A DNA stretch of 64,000 bases from Tillus elongatus (taxonomy: Eukaryota > Arthropoda > Insecta > Coleoptera > Cleridae). The stretch spans positions 178,071,131 through 178,135,130 of the forward strand of contig OZ023264.1 of assembly GCA_964006375.1 (NCBI GenBank), in the 5' to 3' direction. The position numbers and the translations under genes were made by a program. Every line of letters begins with the position of its first letter. Within the stretch, counting starts at the first letter, position 1. Of the stretch, positions 12,785-58,230 are shown piece after piece. The notes below the pieces were generated by a model. That model was given only the letters and a program-made list of their open reading frames with translations. It was not told where the DNA came from and searched no databases.

Positions 12785-14989
12785 ATGCGTTTATCAATAG
12801 CCCAAAGAATTGAAGTTCTAATGATGCTTGGATATGGTGACAAGATCCGAACTCAGGCAGAGATGTGTATTTTATTTAATACTAAATATCGAATATGTCT
12901 ATCAAACAATCAACAGTGATTCGAATAGACAAAAAATTTCGAGAAACCTCTAGCGTGGAAGGTGTAGCAAAAACAGGTCGTCGGTCTATACCTGAGGAAG
13001 TGAACTTAAACGTCTTATTGGCAGCGGATAATCATCCCCACAGTAGTGTTCGGCAAACTGGCCGAGACAATCGCATTCCATTTCATACCGCATATAACGT
13101 ATTAAAACTTGAATAGCTTCATCCTTATCAAATATGGCTTTTGCAGGAGTTATGTGATGACGATCCAGACATATCCAAAGAATTCGACCAGGTCTGGCAC
13201 CCAGCGTTGCTTAATAATTTTCGACCTATGGCCTACCACCAAAACTCTGTACCTGGACACCAATTTCCTCTCCAACCGGAGCATTTCTGTTGTCGTGGAT
13301 GGTCATTCCTCTAAACTGTATCCAATTAATGCAGGAGTCCCTCAAGGTTCAGCTTTAGCCCCTACTTTGTTTCTTCGCCACAACAATGACCTCCTCACTA
13401 GCACATCTAACCCAGTTTACAGTTACGCGGACGACAGCACCCTCCACTCAAATATACAATATTCTAAGCCTGTTTCTTTAGCCCAATTAGATGAGGATCG
13501 CAGACTCATGATGGGTTATGTCTCTGTGGATCTCCAAAAAAATATTAGACTGGGAAAGTATAAATCTTGTACAATTCAACTCCACCAAATCTCAGTCTTG
13601 CTTTCTATCTCATAAGAGATACACCAGCCCTAGACCCATCACAATAAACAATCAAATTATTCAAAGTAATGAGTCCTTTTTACTTGTTGGCATTTCTGTG
13701 GATCGAAATCTCAATTGGCACCAACATGTCACATCAATTGCAGAAGCGGCTGCTAAGAAATTAGGTTTTCTCTTCCGGTTTCGCAAATACTTTCCACCAG
13801 TTAATCTCTATACCTTATATACTTTACAAATAAGGCCAAATCTCGAATATTGCTCCCACATCTGGGGTGCTGCTGCCGCTTCTACACTCGCTATCCTGGA
13901 CTCCATTTAGAAGAGGACTATACGTCTCATTGGTGACCCTACTCTAACCCAAAGGATGCCATCCCTTGCCCACCAACGTGCCGTTGTTGACTTCTCTCTC
14001 TTTTATAGATATCTGCACAGGCACTGCTCAGACGAGCTTTTCTCCATAGTTCCTCCACCTGCTGCCCCCAACAGATATACCAGGGGAACAGACCCTTTTA
14101 CTGTCCAGGTCACCAGACATAGAACATCTTGTTATCCCGGTCTTTTGTCCCGAGGACTTCCAAGTTGTGGAATTCCTTGCCGGCACATGTTTTTCTTCTC
14201 CTCCGAACCTCCAAACCTTCAAGTCCAGAATTAACAGGTTGCCTCTTTCCTCCTTGTCGACACCCACAGTACGATAGTATTTAGGCTGTAGTGTGTTGTT
14301 GAAATAAAAACAAATAAAACATTAATGGATAAATGTAATGATAACTCATTGCAAGTACCGAATTTCCTGTTTTCGACAAACATACTTTTGCGCTACATAG
14401 AAAAGTTAACCGTTAAAACCGCAGATATTTGGCAAAAGACAATCCAAGATGGATCTGACAGAATTACACACAATATCCTCAAAAGGCATGTGTTTGGACG
14501 GGAACTCTTAGGGGTATGATTACTAATCCCTACTTTTTTGAGGGAGCTATAAAATGTACCACGATATCTACAATTTTTACAGCAATATCTCATTCCGACG
14601 TTATTGAACTTATTTCCTAATGGACACAATGCTGCTATGGTAAATCATGACTTGTGGTATCAACAAGATGGTGCCCCTGCGCGTTATGACGTTAATGGTC
14701 GATAGTATCTGGATTAGCAATTTCCCAACAGATGGATTGACAGGCGTGGCGCAATCGAGTCGCCAGCAAGTTCACCTGAGCTAACTCTAGATATTTTCTG
14801 TGTGCTCATTTGAAGATTGTGGTATTCAAAAGTAAATCAGATACTATAGACGAAATAAAAACAAGAATTAGAACCGAATCTACCAACATTTATCCAGAGA
14901 TTATAAATAGAGTCCAACAAGAATTTGTTGACCGTTTGGGATATTGTCAGGCACAAGAAGGCGGGGATTTCGGAAATTTGATTAGATAA
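12785..14989 (+). pseudogene. Tc1/mariner-superfamily transposase relic A, split by CR1
   Basis: The N-terminal part (12,785-13,170) starts MRLSIAQRIEVLMMLGYGDK. After a frameshift near 12,895 it reads QSTVIRIDKKFRETSSVEG, the helix-turn-helix region of mariner-like transposases, ending LQELCDDDPD. The C-terminal part resumes near 14,323 (PNFLF) and has the second catalytic block WYQQDGAPARY (about 14,660), FPNRWIDRRGAIE, the degraded third block SPELTLDIF, and ends QEGGDFGNLIR at 14,989. It is broken by stops, frameshifts and the CR1 insertion. Relatives on the minus strand: 28,323-29,395, 33,807-34,322 and 43,283-44,530. Confidence 0.78.
13171..14320 (+). mobile_element. CR1-type LINE, 5'-truncated, inside mariner relic A
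   Basis: Begins in RT motif A (DISKEFDQVWHPALL at about 13,166), shifts frame, then NAGVPQGSALAPTLF, YADDSTLHSNIQYS, VGISVDRNLNWHQHV, PNLEYCSHIWGAA and the C-terminal block. The 3' end is GTGTTGTTGAAATAAAAAC. At least three frameshifts or stops. Best copy in the window for the motif A-C region. Confidence 0.88.
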
Positions 14990-15547
14990 GACTGAACTAT
15001 GTAATTCTTTATAGGCTTGACTTGTGTTAGGTGTTACTGATAATAAAAATGTTATTACTGAGTTTATTTTATTTCTACAAAAAAATGGTATTGCTGAATA
15101 GAGAATTGGATTAGCTTCAAAAAGATGTGTGACACTATCCACCATTTAACTTCTAAATGTTGAAAGCTATCCGTTGAAGAGGTATAACGATAGGGGTGAG
15201 ATTCTTATATCAAAAACTTAGTTATTGAAAACAAAAATCGACCTGTTGTTTAATTTTCCTTGATAATGGTAATTTTCAATTCCATTGAATTTATAGACAC
15301 AGTGTATAGCGATATATAAAGACTTGATTTATAACTTAAAATCTAATACATCACTGTTAATTTTATGAATCGATTTTAATTTGTCACGTACAGTAATTTT
15401 AGTGGAAAACGCATTATTAATTGGCGGTAGGAAATTTATCCGCATTCAATCAACAATTAATGGGCATATTTAACCGTGTTTGCCTCAATCTCTGTTATAC
15501 TCGTTGATTGAACATTCAATTTTTAATTAAACATTCCAAGCTATAAA
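14990..15547. other. 3' flank of mariner relic and unassigned DNA
   Basis: Likely includes the 3' untranslated part of the mariner relic; nothing else recognised. Confidence 0.3.
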
Positions 15548-16160
15548 AAATTTCGGGACGCAGCAACTGCGTTCTAGTAGCGAACTTTCATAAGAATTGT
15601 ACACTATTGTTATACGGCATGTTAGTAAAGTTAATACTTTAAACTTACACAGACCTTGAAGATCGATTTTAGAGGTCCTAGTACGCGCACACTTGAAGAA
15701 TTCTTTCGAAAGGGTTCCCGTCGATATCTTTCTATTATCAAACAAATTTTGTGTTCTAACTCCTTTTGAGAAAAATGCCCAAAACTCTATTTTCTATGAA
15801 GCTAAACATTTTGTTATATCTGTAGATGGTATAAGTCTCTTTAAAATAAACTTGTATCACAAATTTCATTAAAGTTATACACAAGATTTCCAGAATGAAA
15901 CATAATTCATATTTATAAAAGTAAAGTATCTGCCAAATTACAAGCGGAGCAGTTATTTTTCCTTATTAATCGCCAGTATGATTTCGTTTTAGTCAACCTA
16001 ATCAAACCGGTTTTTTCAATATTAACAATAACAAAATATCTGCTGAAAATTATAATTTCAGACTCAAAGATGACAAAAATAATCAGGCGTTTTAAACAAA
16101 AATGAGATCTTGTTCAAAACGTATGAAGTCCGCGCACTATTGTTTCTCTAAATGTCAAAA
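15548..16160 (-). repeat. Interspersed repeat R520, copy 1 (with GCAGC-type end)
   Basis: The minus strand of 15,640-16,160 aligns throughout with the plus strand of 62,440-62,930; shared blocks include AAACAATAGTGC, ATGAAATTTGT, GTTTTGGGCATTTTCTCAAA and AGGACCTCTAA. The low-coordinate side (15,553 on) carries GGACGCAGCAACTGCGTTC, the terminal motif of the 300-bp inverted-repeat family. No clear protein. Class unknown. Confidence 0.65.
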
Positions 16161-16299
16161 TAAAACATACATTCATCGAGCTGGATTCGATCATGCAACT
16201 TTCTGCGTAGAAGACCAGCACACCCTCTCTGAGCTATCTGCTGATACATTAACTTAGTTTTGTTTGCATGATACCTGACACAGGCTTCATGCCCGGGGT

Positions 16300-19200
16300 A
16301 GTATATGAAAAGTATACGTAACAGTTAATTACAGAACTAGGGGACCGTCCACCAGTAAGGACCCTACTGTAGGGGTAGAGGGACTGCCCCGGCAGCCCAA
16401 GCGTCTTTCCGGGGTGCAAAGAAAGAAGCTCCGGAAGGCGCAGAAAATGGCGACCGGGACGTGGACGGTCGAAAGACCTGTAAAGGCGCAAGAGGAGAGT
16501 GCGAGTCAGAAGAGAACGCGCTCGGACTCTAACACGACTACTACAGACAGAAGTCCCAAAAGCGCCATGGCACCTGTAAAACGCAAGAGGAGAGTGCGAT
16601 TCAGAAGCGGCCACGCTCGGGCTCTAGCACGCCTACTACAGACAGACGTCCCAAAAGGACCAGGGTCGGAACACCGGCGCAGACTGGCTCGTATAGGAAG
16701 GCTGCGGAGGGCCTAGGGATGGCGGTGATTGACAGACGCCACCCTGAGGTCATGCTAGATCAGGGGAAGGCGGACCTGATCCAGGCTGCTGTGGTAGCTG
16801 CGGTGGACTCCCTTCAGGAAGGGGAGTGCCCGCCTCAGTTCCACCGGGCGCGCCTGGACAAGATCATGTCCAGGGCACTCAGACCAACATAGACTCCTTA
16901 AAACATCCACGGGAGGCTTTACAAACTTGGGGGAAGAAACTATGGAAATTTTACTCCAGGCGCACTTCCCCGGCTGTAACATAATAAACCAATCACCTCC
17001 GGACTTGGAACACCCAGAAATAGAGGCGCCTTATAGGCGGGTATATAGAGTAGACTGGACAGTCGCTAAAGAGGTGGTTACTTAGAGCAAAATCAGATTG
17101 GACATTAACAGCTTTAAGCCATACAAATCCCCGGGATTTGATGGAATAATGCCCATCATGCTCCAACAGGGGATAGATATATTGGCACCGGAGCTTAGCC
17201 TCATTATGAAGGTCAGCCTGGCTCTGGAGTACATTCCGAGGGCATGGAGACTGACCAGGGTTGTATTCGTTCCTAAACCTGGGCGTCCAACAGACCAGGC
17301 AAAGTCCATGAGGCCAATAAGTCTCATGCCCTTCTTGCTAAAAACAGTGGAAAATTTGCTCGACCAGCACATTAGGGGCGGTGTATAGGAAGCATATCCC
17401 CTACACTGCGGACAATATGCATACAGAACAGAAGTGTCAACAGACGCAACACTGCACCAACTGGTGCTGAAACTAAAGAATACGCTGGAGAAGAGGGAGG
17501 TGGTGCTGGGGGGTCTTCCTAGGCATAGAGGGGGCCTTCAGCAACACCTCATTCGGATCGGTTCTGGCAGCTTGTCAGGGAGCGTGGGATAGAGGACACC
17601 TGCTGCAGAAGGATCGGTTCCATGCTCAGGGAAAGGGCAGTGTTCACCTCACTCGCGGGAGGGACTCTGCTGGCGTAGGTCGCCGCGGGGTGTCCGCAGT
17701 GGAGCGTTCTGTTTCCCTTGCTCTGGGTCTAGTCGTGGACGCCTTCTGGGAAGGCTCTCGAGAGGGGGTTATGAGGTACAGGGCTATGCGGACGACATTG
17801 TCATCCTAGTCCGAGGAAAAGTTACACAGTCAGTGTGGGAGCGCATGCCGACAGCACTGAAAGTGGTGGAAAGGTGAACGGTTGGTCAAGGGCTCGAGGT
17901 GAGCCCCGAGAAACAACCGTCATACCGTTTACGAGGAGGAGGAAGTGGAAGAGCCACAGAACTCTCACTGTATACAGTAGGAACATTCCAATGGCCAGGT
18001 AGGTAAAATATATTGGGGTCGTATTGGACTCTAAGCTAACCTGGAAGGGTCACGTTAAAAAAAATACTGCGTAAGGCAGTCATGACCTTAGCCGTCATTA
18101 GGCGGCTATATGGGAAAGCGTGGGGACTGAGACCTTGTATGGCCCACTGTCTGTACACAAGGGTGGTCAGTCCATCGTTAACACATGCGGCACTGGTGGC
18201 CTAAGGTGACACAATCCAGTGCCAAACAAAAACTAGGCAAGATCCAAAGGATGGCTTGCCTAGGCATCACAGAGGCCATGTCGTCAACCCCAACAGCCGC
18301 CATGGAAGTGTTGCTAGATCTGCCCCACCTCATACACTTAATTATTATGGGGGAGGACAGGCTGGGACTACACAGACTAGCCTGAAATGGTAGACTGAAG
18401 ATCAACCCAGGCTTCAGAGGCCGCTGCAAAATTCAGGAGATCGTTAAAGAGCCCATGCTTGAAATGAGGTCAGACTTTGCGAGCCTGCGAATCTGCAAGG
18501 AAAAACAACTTTACAGTGGAAATCCCAGACCGCGAGGCATGGCGGGAGGAGACGCCGGGATTACCACGGGACGCGCTCGTCTAGTTTACGGACGGATCCG
18601 GCGGGAAGCGTGGGACGGGGGCAGGTGTTTATTCGGAAGGATCGAGGGTAAGTCATAGTATTTCCCTCGGAGCCCATGCAGCGGTCTTTGAGGCCGAAAT
18701 GTAGGCCATCCTGCACTGTGTGCTGGACACCAAGAGGAGGGACTACACCAACAAGCGGATCCTCATAGCTACAGGCAGCCTCAAGACCCTAAGTAGCCCA
18801 TAGATCAATTCCGGGCTGGTGAGTGAGTGCCAAGACGAGATGAGCGACCTGGCTGGGCAGAATGAAGTCACCCTCATCTGGGTGCCGGGTCACTCGGGGG
18901 TCAAAGGCAATGAAGAAGCTGACAGTCTCGCGAAGAGAGGGTCAGCAGAACCATTTATGGGACCAGAACCGGCTCTGGGCGTGACAAAGAGCACTGCCAG
19001 GGGAGCCATTAAGTCCTGGGTCAGAAACCAACACAAGGTGTACTGGGCGGACTGTCCAGGGCTCAGACATGGGAAGTCAATAATTGACGGAGCTAGTTCA
19101 AAGAGAGCTGTGGAGCTGCTAAATCTTAGCATAGGACAGCTCAGAAACACAACAGGTCTCTTGACGGGACACATGGCCGCCAAGAAACACCTGCATAAAA

Positions 19201-19495
19201 TGGGGCGGTTCGAAGGGGACCTCGCATGCAGACTCTGCAGCGAGGGGGAGGAATCAGCCCAGCACATCTTGTGCGAGTGTAAAGCTCTGGACCGCAAAAG
19301 ACAACTGATCTACGGTCGGTCTAGACCAGAGACAGAGCAATATAAAACTTCACCCTACCAATCGCTGTGCAGACAAGTTCAAGGCATAGTGATTTTGGAA
19401 TGAGTGGAGTAAAAAGACTAAGGGTATGCACAATAATCCAAAGGTTGCAGTGCTATCAGGGCGGCAAATACACGGACGAGCCCTGAGGGAGAAAA
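16300..19495 (+). pseudogene. RNase H-bearing LINE (I/LOA/R1-like), internally deleted
   Basis: GC-richer than its surroundings. ORF1-like basic region 16,414-16,870 with an internal tandem duplication (period 95 bp, copies at 16,490 and 16,585). It passes directly into RT at about 16,940 (LLQAHFPGCN, SFKPYKSPGFDGIMP, SMRPISLMPFLLKTVENLL), a motif A counterpart EGAFSNTSFGS near 17,530 and YADD near 17,793. RNase H is at 18,819-19,403 (LIWVPGHSGVKGNEEADSLA). A zinc-knuckle tail follows (CRLCSEGEESAQHILCEC, C-C-H-C). The endonuclease is missing between ORF1 and RT. Many frameshifts. Ends GGGAGAAAAAAA at about 19,495. Two 3' fragments of the same family at 21,815-21,895 and 39,821-40,590. Confidence 0.85.
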
Positions 19496-19727
19496 AAAGT
19501 CATGTGATTTGACCCCATGGGATGTTTGGCTTTAGGAATATTTAAATTCTTTAATCTTTGCAAATAATCATCAAAACATTGAGAAATTGAAGCGAAATAT
19601 ACGCACTGAAGTAGAGAACATTCCGCTACAAATGTTGAAAAATGTTCTGAACGGTACGATACCAAGGATTCAAGAATGCGTTCAAACGCAAGGTCGACAT
19701 CTTCTTGACATTATTTTTAAGAACTAA
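19496..19727 (+). pseudogene. Mariner-type transposase C-terminal fragment
   Basis: Directly after the LINE tail the frame reads DLTPWDVWL, a stop, EYLNSLIFANNHQNIEKLK, ENIPLQMLKNVL, RIQECVQTQGRHLLDIIFKN and a stop at 19,727. This is the end of a Tc1/mariner-type transposase including the third catalytic Asp block. The rest of the gene is not adjacent; the LINE borders it precisely, so the insertion probably displaced or deleted it. Confidence 0.7.
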
Positions 19728-20050
19728 ACATATATTGTAATTAGTTTTAATTTAATTTGTTCAATTTTCATGTTTCGATTAAAAACATGAACTTTGGAAC
19801 TCACTGTATATATTATTTACTTTTTTTATGCAGAACAATACTTTTTGAGTTGCTTTATTAACACGTACCAAAGTATTTATTTAGAACTTTTCACAAAAAA
19901 GTTATTCGGCTTCCAAATGTGTCCGGTCATTTTGGCTTACCCTTTATTTATAAAGTTCAGACCCTGAGTGACTTCACAACTAATAAAAATTTTGCGCGAA
20001 TGATTCTTCTCACTGCCTAAGTCACAGCCACAACGTATTTGGTGAAAATG
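19728..20050. other. Flank of mariner fragment
   Basis: Probable 3' end of the mariner relic (GGAACTCACTGTATA near 19,797); then unassigned DNA up to the piggyBac relic. Confidence 0.3.
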
Positions 20051-20096
20051 ATGATGAAGTTCAATTTTACCACATAAGGCAGATGATTGTGAAGTC

Positions 20097-21648
20097 ATGT
20101 CAGATAGTGGTTCTTTTTCTAATGATACCAAGGTGTGGGGAAAAGATACAGAGTTTTTGACCAAGCTGAAAATTCATCTCCAAGATATTTTGTCATTTGT
20201 GACGAATAAATTAGATACTAAGAGCAGACTAGATTACTTTCGAAAAATGTTCACAGAAAATATTATTACAATCCTGAATGAAACTAACTTGTACGACAAG
20301 CAACAAAAACAACTGAAAGACCAAAATAATCAACCACGCATCTGGTCGAACACTTATGTATAGGAAATAAAGGCTCTTATAATGATCTGGATGAGCATTT
20401 GCAATATGCCCAGCCTATTAAACTATATTAGGCTACTGACTCGTTTTTAAATGTGCCATGTGTATCTCATATTATGAGCTCGAAGACATACAAGAAACTA
20501 ATTAAACATTTAGACCTGAATGATAATAGCGCTGCTGTTGCAAATGGCTACCCAGGCTATGACAATTTACATAAAGTACGGCCTCTTATCAACGATATAC
20601 AGAAATCAATATATGTAGCTTATAATCATTCAGGTACAATGTTTGTAGATGAATCCATGATTCCTTTCAAAGAGCGGTGTTATATCAAACAGTACATGCC
20701 AAAAAACCCATGCAATAGGGATATAAAGTGTGGTGTATGGCTGACTACATGACGTGATATATTTTCACGTTTGATGTTTATACCGAGACATGTGATGATA
20801 ACAAAATCATACTGTTGCTTGGTGAACGGATTCGCTAAAACTCACGTCTGAAATACAAAGGAAACACTGCCTTGTTGTGTTTGATAATTTTTTCACAACA
20901 TATTCTCTCATCAAATATTTGAAACAAAAATGCAATTTTTGGTAGTGACTGTCAAAGGTCAAATAGCAAAGGATTTCTTGCAGTAATGAAAGAGAAACGA
21001 AAATTTTCAAGAGGAGAGCTTATGTTCGAAATTGCAGCAGTAAAGTGGATGTATAATAACCCAGTATACTTTCTCCGATCATGTTGCTCTCCGACAGACA
21101 TTTTATCTGTATTGAGAAAGAACAAACGAGGGCGGCAAGCAACTGTATACTGCTCTCGAGTAGAGGTTGAATACAACAGAGCAATGGTAGGCCTTGATCG
21201 TTTTGACCAATTACGTGAGCGTTACGATGCTGGAAGAAGAAGCATGAAGTGATTGTAACTCATTTTTTATTATTTCTTGGACATGGCCATCATAAACGCG
21301 TATATTCTAATGAAGACTGAGAAGACACGAAAGAAGATCAGCCTAAATTTCGACTATATTTAGCTCGACAGCTTATTGCCAGATCTTCATCGAGGAATCC
21401 AAGGAATTAGCAAGTTGTTTTTTGCCAATAAAAGAGTAGTACCAGTACCAGACGAAGTTAGACTGAATGCTGTTGAAAATCATCTTCATAGCAAGCACAA
21501 GACATTTAGAAGATGCAGGTTATGCAGTTCATCAGCGAGAGAAAAGGGGACCACGATAGTCTGTTCTAGTTGCCAGGTACCACTGTGTTTGGATTTTCGT
21601 TTCAAGAACTTTATGGGAAATGATACAATACATATGAAATTCGTTTAG
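20097..21648 (+). pseudogene. piggyBac-like transposase (broken)
   Basis: Cut-and-paste DDD transposase of the piggyBac family (target TTAA). Four open pieces follow collinearly: 20,097-20,363; 20,453-20,752 with YNHSGTMFVDESMIPFKERC (first catalytic Asp in VDES); about 20,868-20,930 with VVFDNFFTTYSLIKYLK (second Asp in DNFFT); 20,986-21,252 with AMVGLDRFDQLRERYDAGRR (third Asp region); and 21,376-21,648 with a Cys-rich C-terminal domain (CRLCSS...CSSCQVPLC) and final Phe-Val. The three catalytic positions survive, but at least three frameshifts or stops break the gene. Terminal repeats were not found. Confidence 0.85.
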
Positions 21649-21814
21649 TGTCAAAAAAATAATATAAAAACATTAATAAATAATAAGAGTATGTGTTATT
21701 GAATTTTTTCATGGAACCTGCATTGGTACGCTATGTTCTCAGGGTGAAAATTTTGGAAAGGGCCTTTTTTATCAAAAATTCTCAACTGATTTTCAGAATA
21801 CAGTGGTTTGGTAT

Positions 21815-21895
21815 GTTTTTTTCCCTTGGGGTTTGTCTGGGCCTTTGCCGCCCCGATAGCACCCCAGTGTTTGGCTTATTTTGCATGGGTTTGGT
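21815..21895 (-). mobile_element. 3' end fragment of the RNase H-bearing LINE
   Basis: The plus strand carries TTTGCCGCCCCGATAGCACC, matching 39,850-39,870 and the reverse of 19,455-19,475. About 80 bp, only the 3' end of the LINE. Confidence 0.75.
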
Positions 21896-22183
21896 ATGTT
21901 ACTCATACATAAATATTTTCTGGCGTATTTGTAGTAAGCTCCTGCCCATCAAAGGTTAACATAAACATAAAATACCAACTTGTAATTTGTAAACGACGTG
22001 CGTTCACACCGATCAAAACATTATTAACTAAACATGTTTTTATCTGGCTTATTGCGTGCAACCGTAATATCTTCTCGATTTTGTAAAGGCTGCTGATTGT
22101 TCTAAGGGTTACTGAATTAAAAGAGTATTCAAAATATCTGTTTGGGCGCCGCTCATAATTAATTGTTTGAAATAGAAGCTTAC

Positions 22184-55662
<33,479 letters not shown>

Positions 55663-56729
55663 CTGAAACAAATAAGTTTCAATTATATAATAATGATGCT
55701 TCAGAGTGAATTGTTTATAAAAACTAGATACTAAAATTTAACTATATGTGTGTTTGTGCAGGTAAGGGGTGGCATTGTAAAGTTATACATCATCAATGAA
55801 CTGAATTTAACATTAATATGTTTAAATAGGTCCAATGATTGTAACGATTGTGTTTTTATTCACCATCATTACTACGTTACTGACATAAGGTAAACCCCCA
55901 AGAAGCTTAAATAGTAACAGGTGACTCTATCTCTAAAAAGCAATTCAAATTTTAATTTCAAAATCTATCTATCTATCAAAAATTCGCTAATAAATTTTAC
56001 ATCATAACGCCCGTACTGCGTTCTTTTTATGTGCATTGAAGTTAAAATATCAAGAGACGCTATATCTCCTTGAAGAGAAAAAGGTTGTTATTTAACAAAT
56101 TTTTCGGTGAATCCCAACTGAGCTCATAATGACGTAATAGTCAGCCGTTACAAAACGCGCCAGACTGGCTAGAATCGGACCGCGCCCATTGTTGTATCGA
56201 CCGGAGTTTCGAACGCTGTCTCTCTCTCAGACGTATAGGCCTAATGAGAATCAAGTTTCAAGGTCGCAGAAAAACGCGCGAAACTCACGGAGATCGGGAC
56301 GCGTCAATGCTGTATCGAGGAGACTGGTTCCGACCGCCAGGCTGTTAACATATCGAGTAACGCGCAGACCTTTATGTCGGGTAAATAAGACAAAGTCCTT
56401 TGGAATATTAACTTTTTGCAATTGATATCGACTATCGTGGCTGTCTGTAAGTGTTACAACTAACTTTATCTCGGTTTAAGTGAAAACTAAATTTTCGTTC
56501 AATCAAATTAAACAGTGAGTCCTTTGTTTTATGCAGTGAAATTTATTCAACGTATTTTCGAACAAATAACTTTGTTTCTGAAAGCAAATTCTTGATCCCA
56601 GCTTCCGAAACTAAAATTAGCTCTCTTGTCTGAGACTTCCGAATATATTCAGGTACATCAAGATTTACCATCTCTTCTCCACGGCACATGGTATGTAAAA
56701 TTTGTCTGGTCGAGACCTAAAAAAAAAAT
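55663..56729. other. Patj upstream intron (inferred), unassigned
   Basis: Contains an inverted GCAGC-type end at 55,978-56,022 and a GC-richer patch 56,150-56,400 without a recognisable product. No Patj exon found. Confidence 0.4.
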
Positions 56730-58230
56730 TCCATCACTTCCTGACTATTCTTTTGGGAGAAATTAAGCGCCTGTGGCAGGCACTAACAGCTGAGTCCAAT
56801 TATGCCGTCTCCGCAACCAAATAACAAGTGAATTGGGACCCTAGAGATCACCGTGAGCCCCCTTGAGGTCGAGCACCCCAAGTAAATCATTTTGAGTTTT
56901 AGTGTATTGTAATTTATGAAACCAAACGAATGTAACATTCATACGTCACCCAAATTTTCTACCAACTGGAAGTATAAACTTTGAACCAGTAAAATTGAAT
57001 CAAGCTTTAATCAGTGAGATTGTCATTTGTATTTTTCTCTTAATATTTTATCCTTTATGTAAAGTCAGAGATATCACTGTCTAATTTAAAATTAATCAAT
57101 ATTTTGTTTATGAACTTCCTAACCTTCAAATGTTCTAAATTTTCATTTGTAATCAGTAAACAGCAATTTGACATTGTATTTAAAGAATAAGACCTAACCT
57201 GACCAGGATAATATCTAGGAATTCCACCTGAACCTGTTAAAATGTTTAGAGCATCAGTAGATTTGACAGAAAAACAGTTGCCTTAACAGTTAATGTTTAT
57301 TTTCGTGCTTGTACTGTGCAACATTTAATTTCTTTCTTGTATGCATGTAATATTAACTTGTAAGGCAGAAGGTACCTGAACAGGTACCAGCGCCCTCTAC
57401 GGCAGGTGCCAACACCAGCCAGATGTCCAAAGTTGAGACAATTGAAGTGCGTCGACCGTATCGCAGGTCGCAGGTCACATGAACATGAAAATGGCAGACT
57501 TAAAAGTTAAGAGTGCGTGTCGTCCGCCTCTCGCGATGTTTTATTTCTAGAATTGTTTTAAGTTAATATTATTATTCTTTAGAATTCACACGTTATGTTA
57601 ATCAATCTATCTGTTTTCATTAAACTATTAAGGCTAACCATTGTTGGTGAATATTACACGAACCCACCGACCCAATTACCCCTTATAAACTTCTTTTTCT
57701 TGTAACATAATATCCATTTTTTATTCTTGTTATATTCAATAGTTAATGTATTTCTTGTGACATTTAATATTTGTTTTCTTTCATGTGAAATGTAATGTTT
57801 ATTATAATTTACCAGGAGTATTCAGTTAATTTGCTCCCTCAACAATTTATGTCAATAAATTTAAGTATTTACATTTTTTAATATCTGTTTAATTGATCAA
57901 CAATCCCTCCCCAAAACTTATTAATACTGTTGACAATGTAAATGAAGATTCTTTATATCTACTATCTATATATCGATAAATTAAGCAAGTATCCAGTAAC
58001 AGTGTTCTGGCTTGAAGATCTCATAAATCTAGGACTTCGGGCAGAACAACATAAAAGCCGAGTAAGTATTTAATTATCTTAACATCTTCTAACCTTACAA
58101 AGTGTTTTTATCTTGTTAATAATAAATCTGAGAGATGGGTACATTTAGGTTAGGTATTAGTAGGTGATGGTGACCTCACTATCGTCCGGATTTGGATTCA
58201 TTTGAGGTCAATCGTGAGATATCCCTCGCG
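56730..58230 (+). repeat. Long non-coding interspersed repeat, copy 2
   Basis: Collinear with 11,040-12,230 (see copy 1), about 300-400 bp longer owing to the LTR-like insertion at 57,359-57,658. Non-coding. Confidence 0.5.
57359..57658 (+). mobile_element. Candidate solo LTR (300 bp)
   Basis: Starts TGTAAGGCAG and ends GAATATTACA, so the termini TGTAA/TTACA are a 5-bp inverted repeat. GC-richer than its host repeat, whose other copy (11,040-12,230) lacks it. No target duplication seen; evidence is modest. Confidence 0.35.

Noticed and set aside
16249..16614. 121-codon minus-strand frame
   Set aside because: Antisense shadow of the LINE ORF1 region; no domain and lower consistency than the plus-strand reading.
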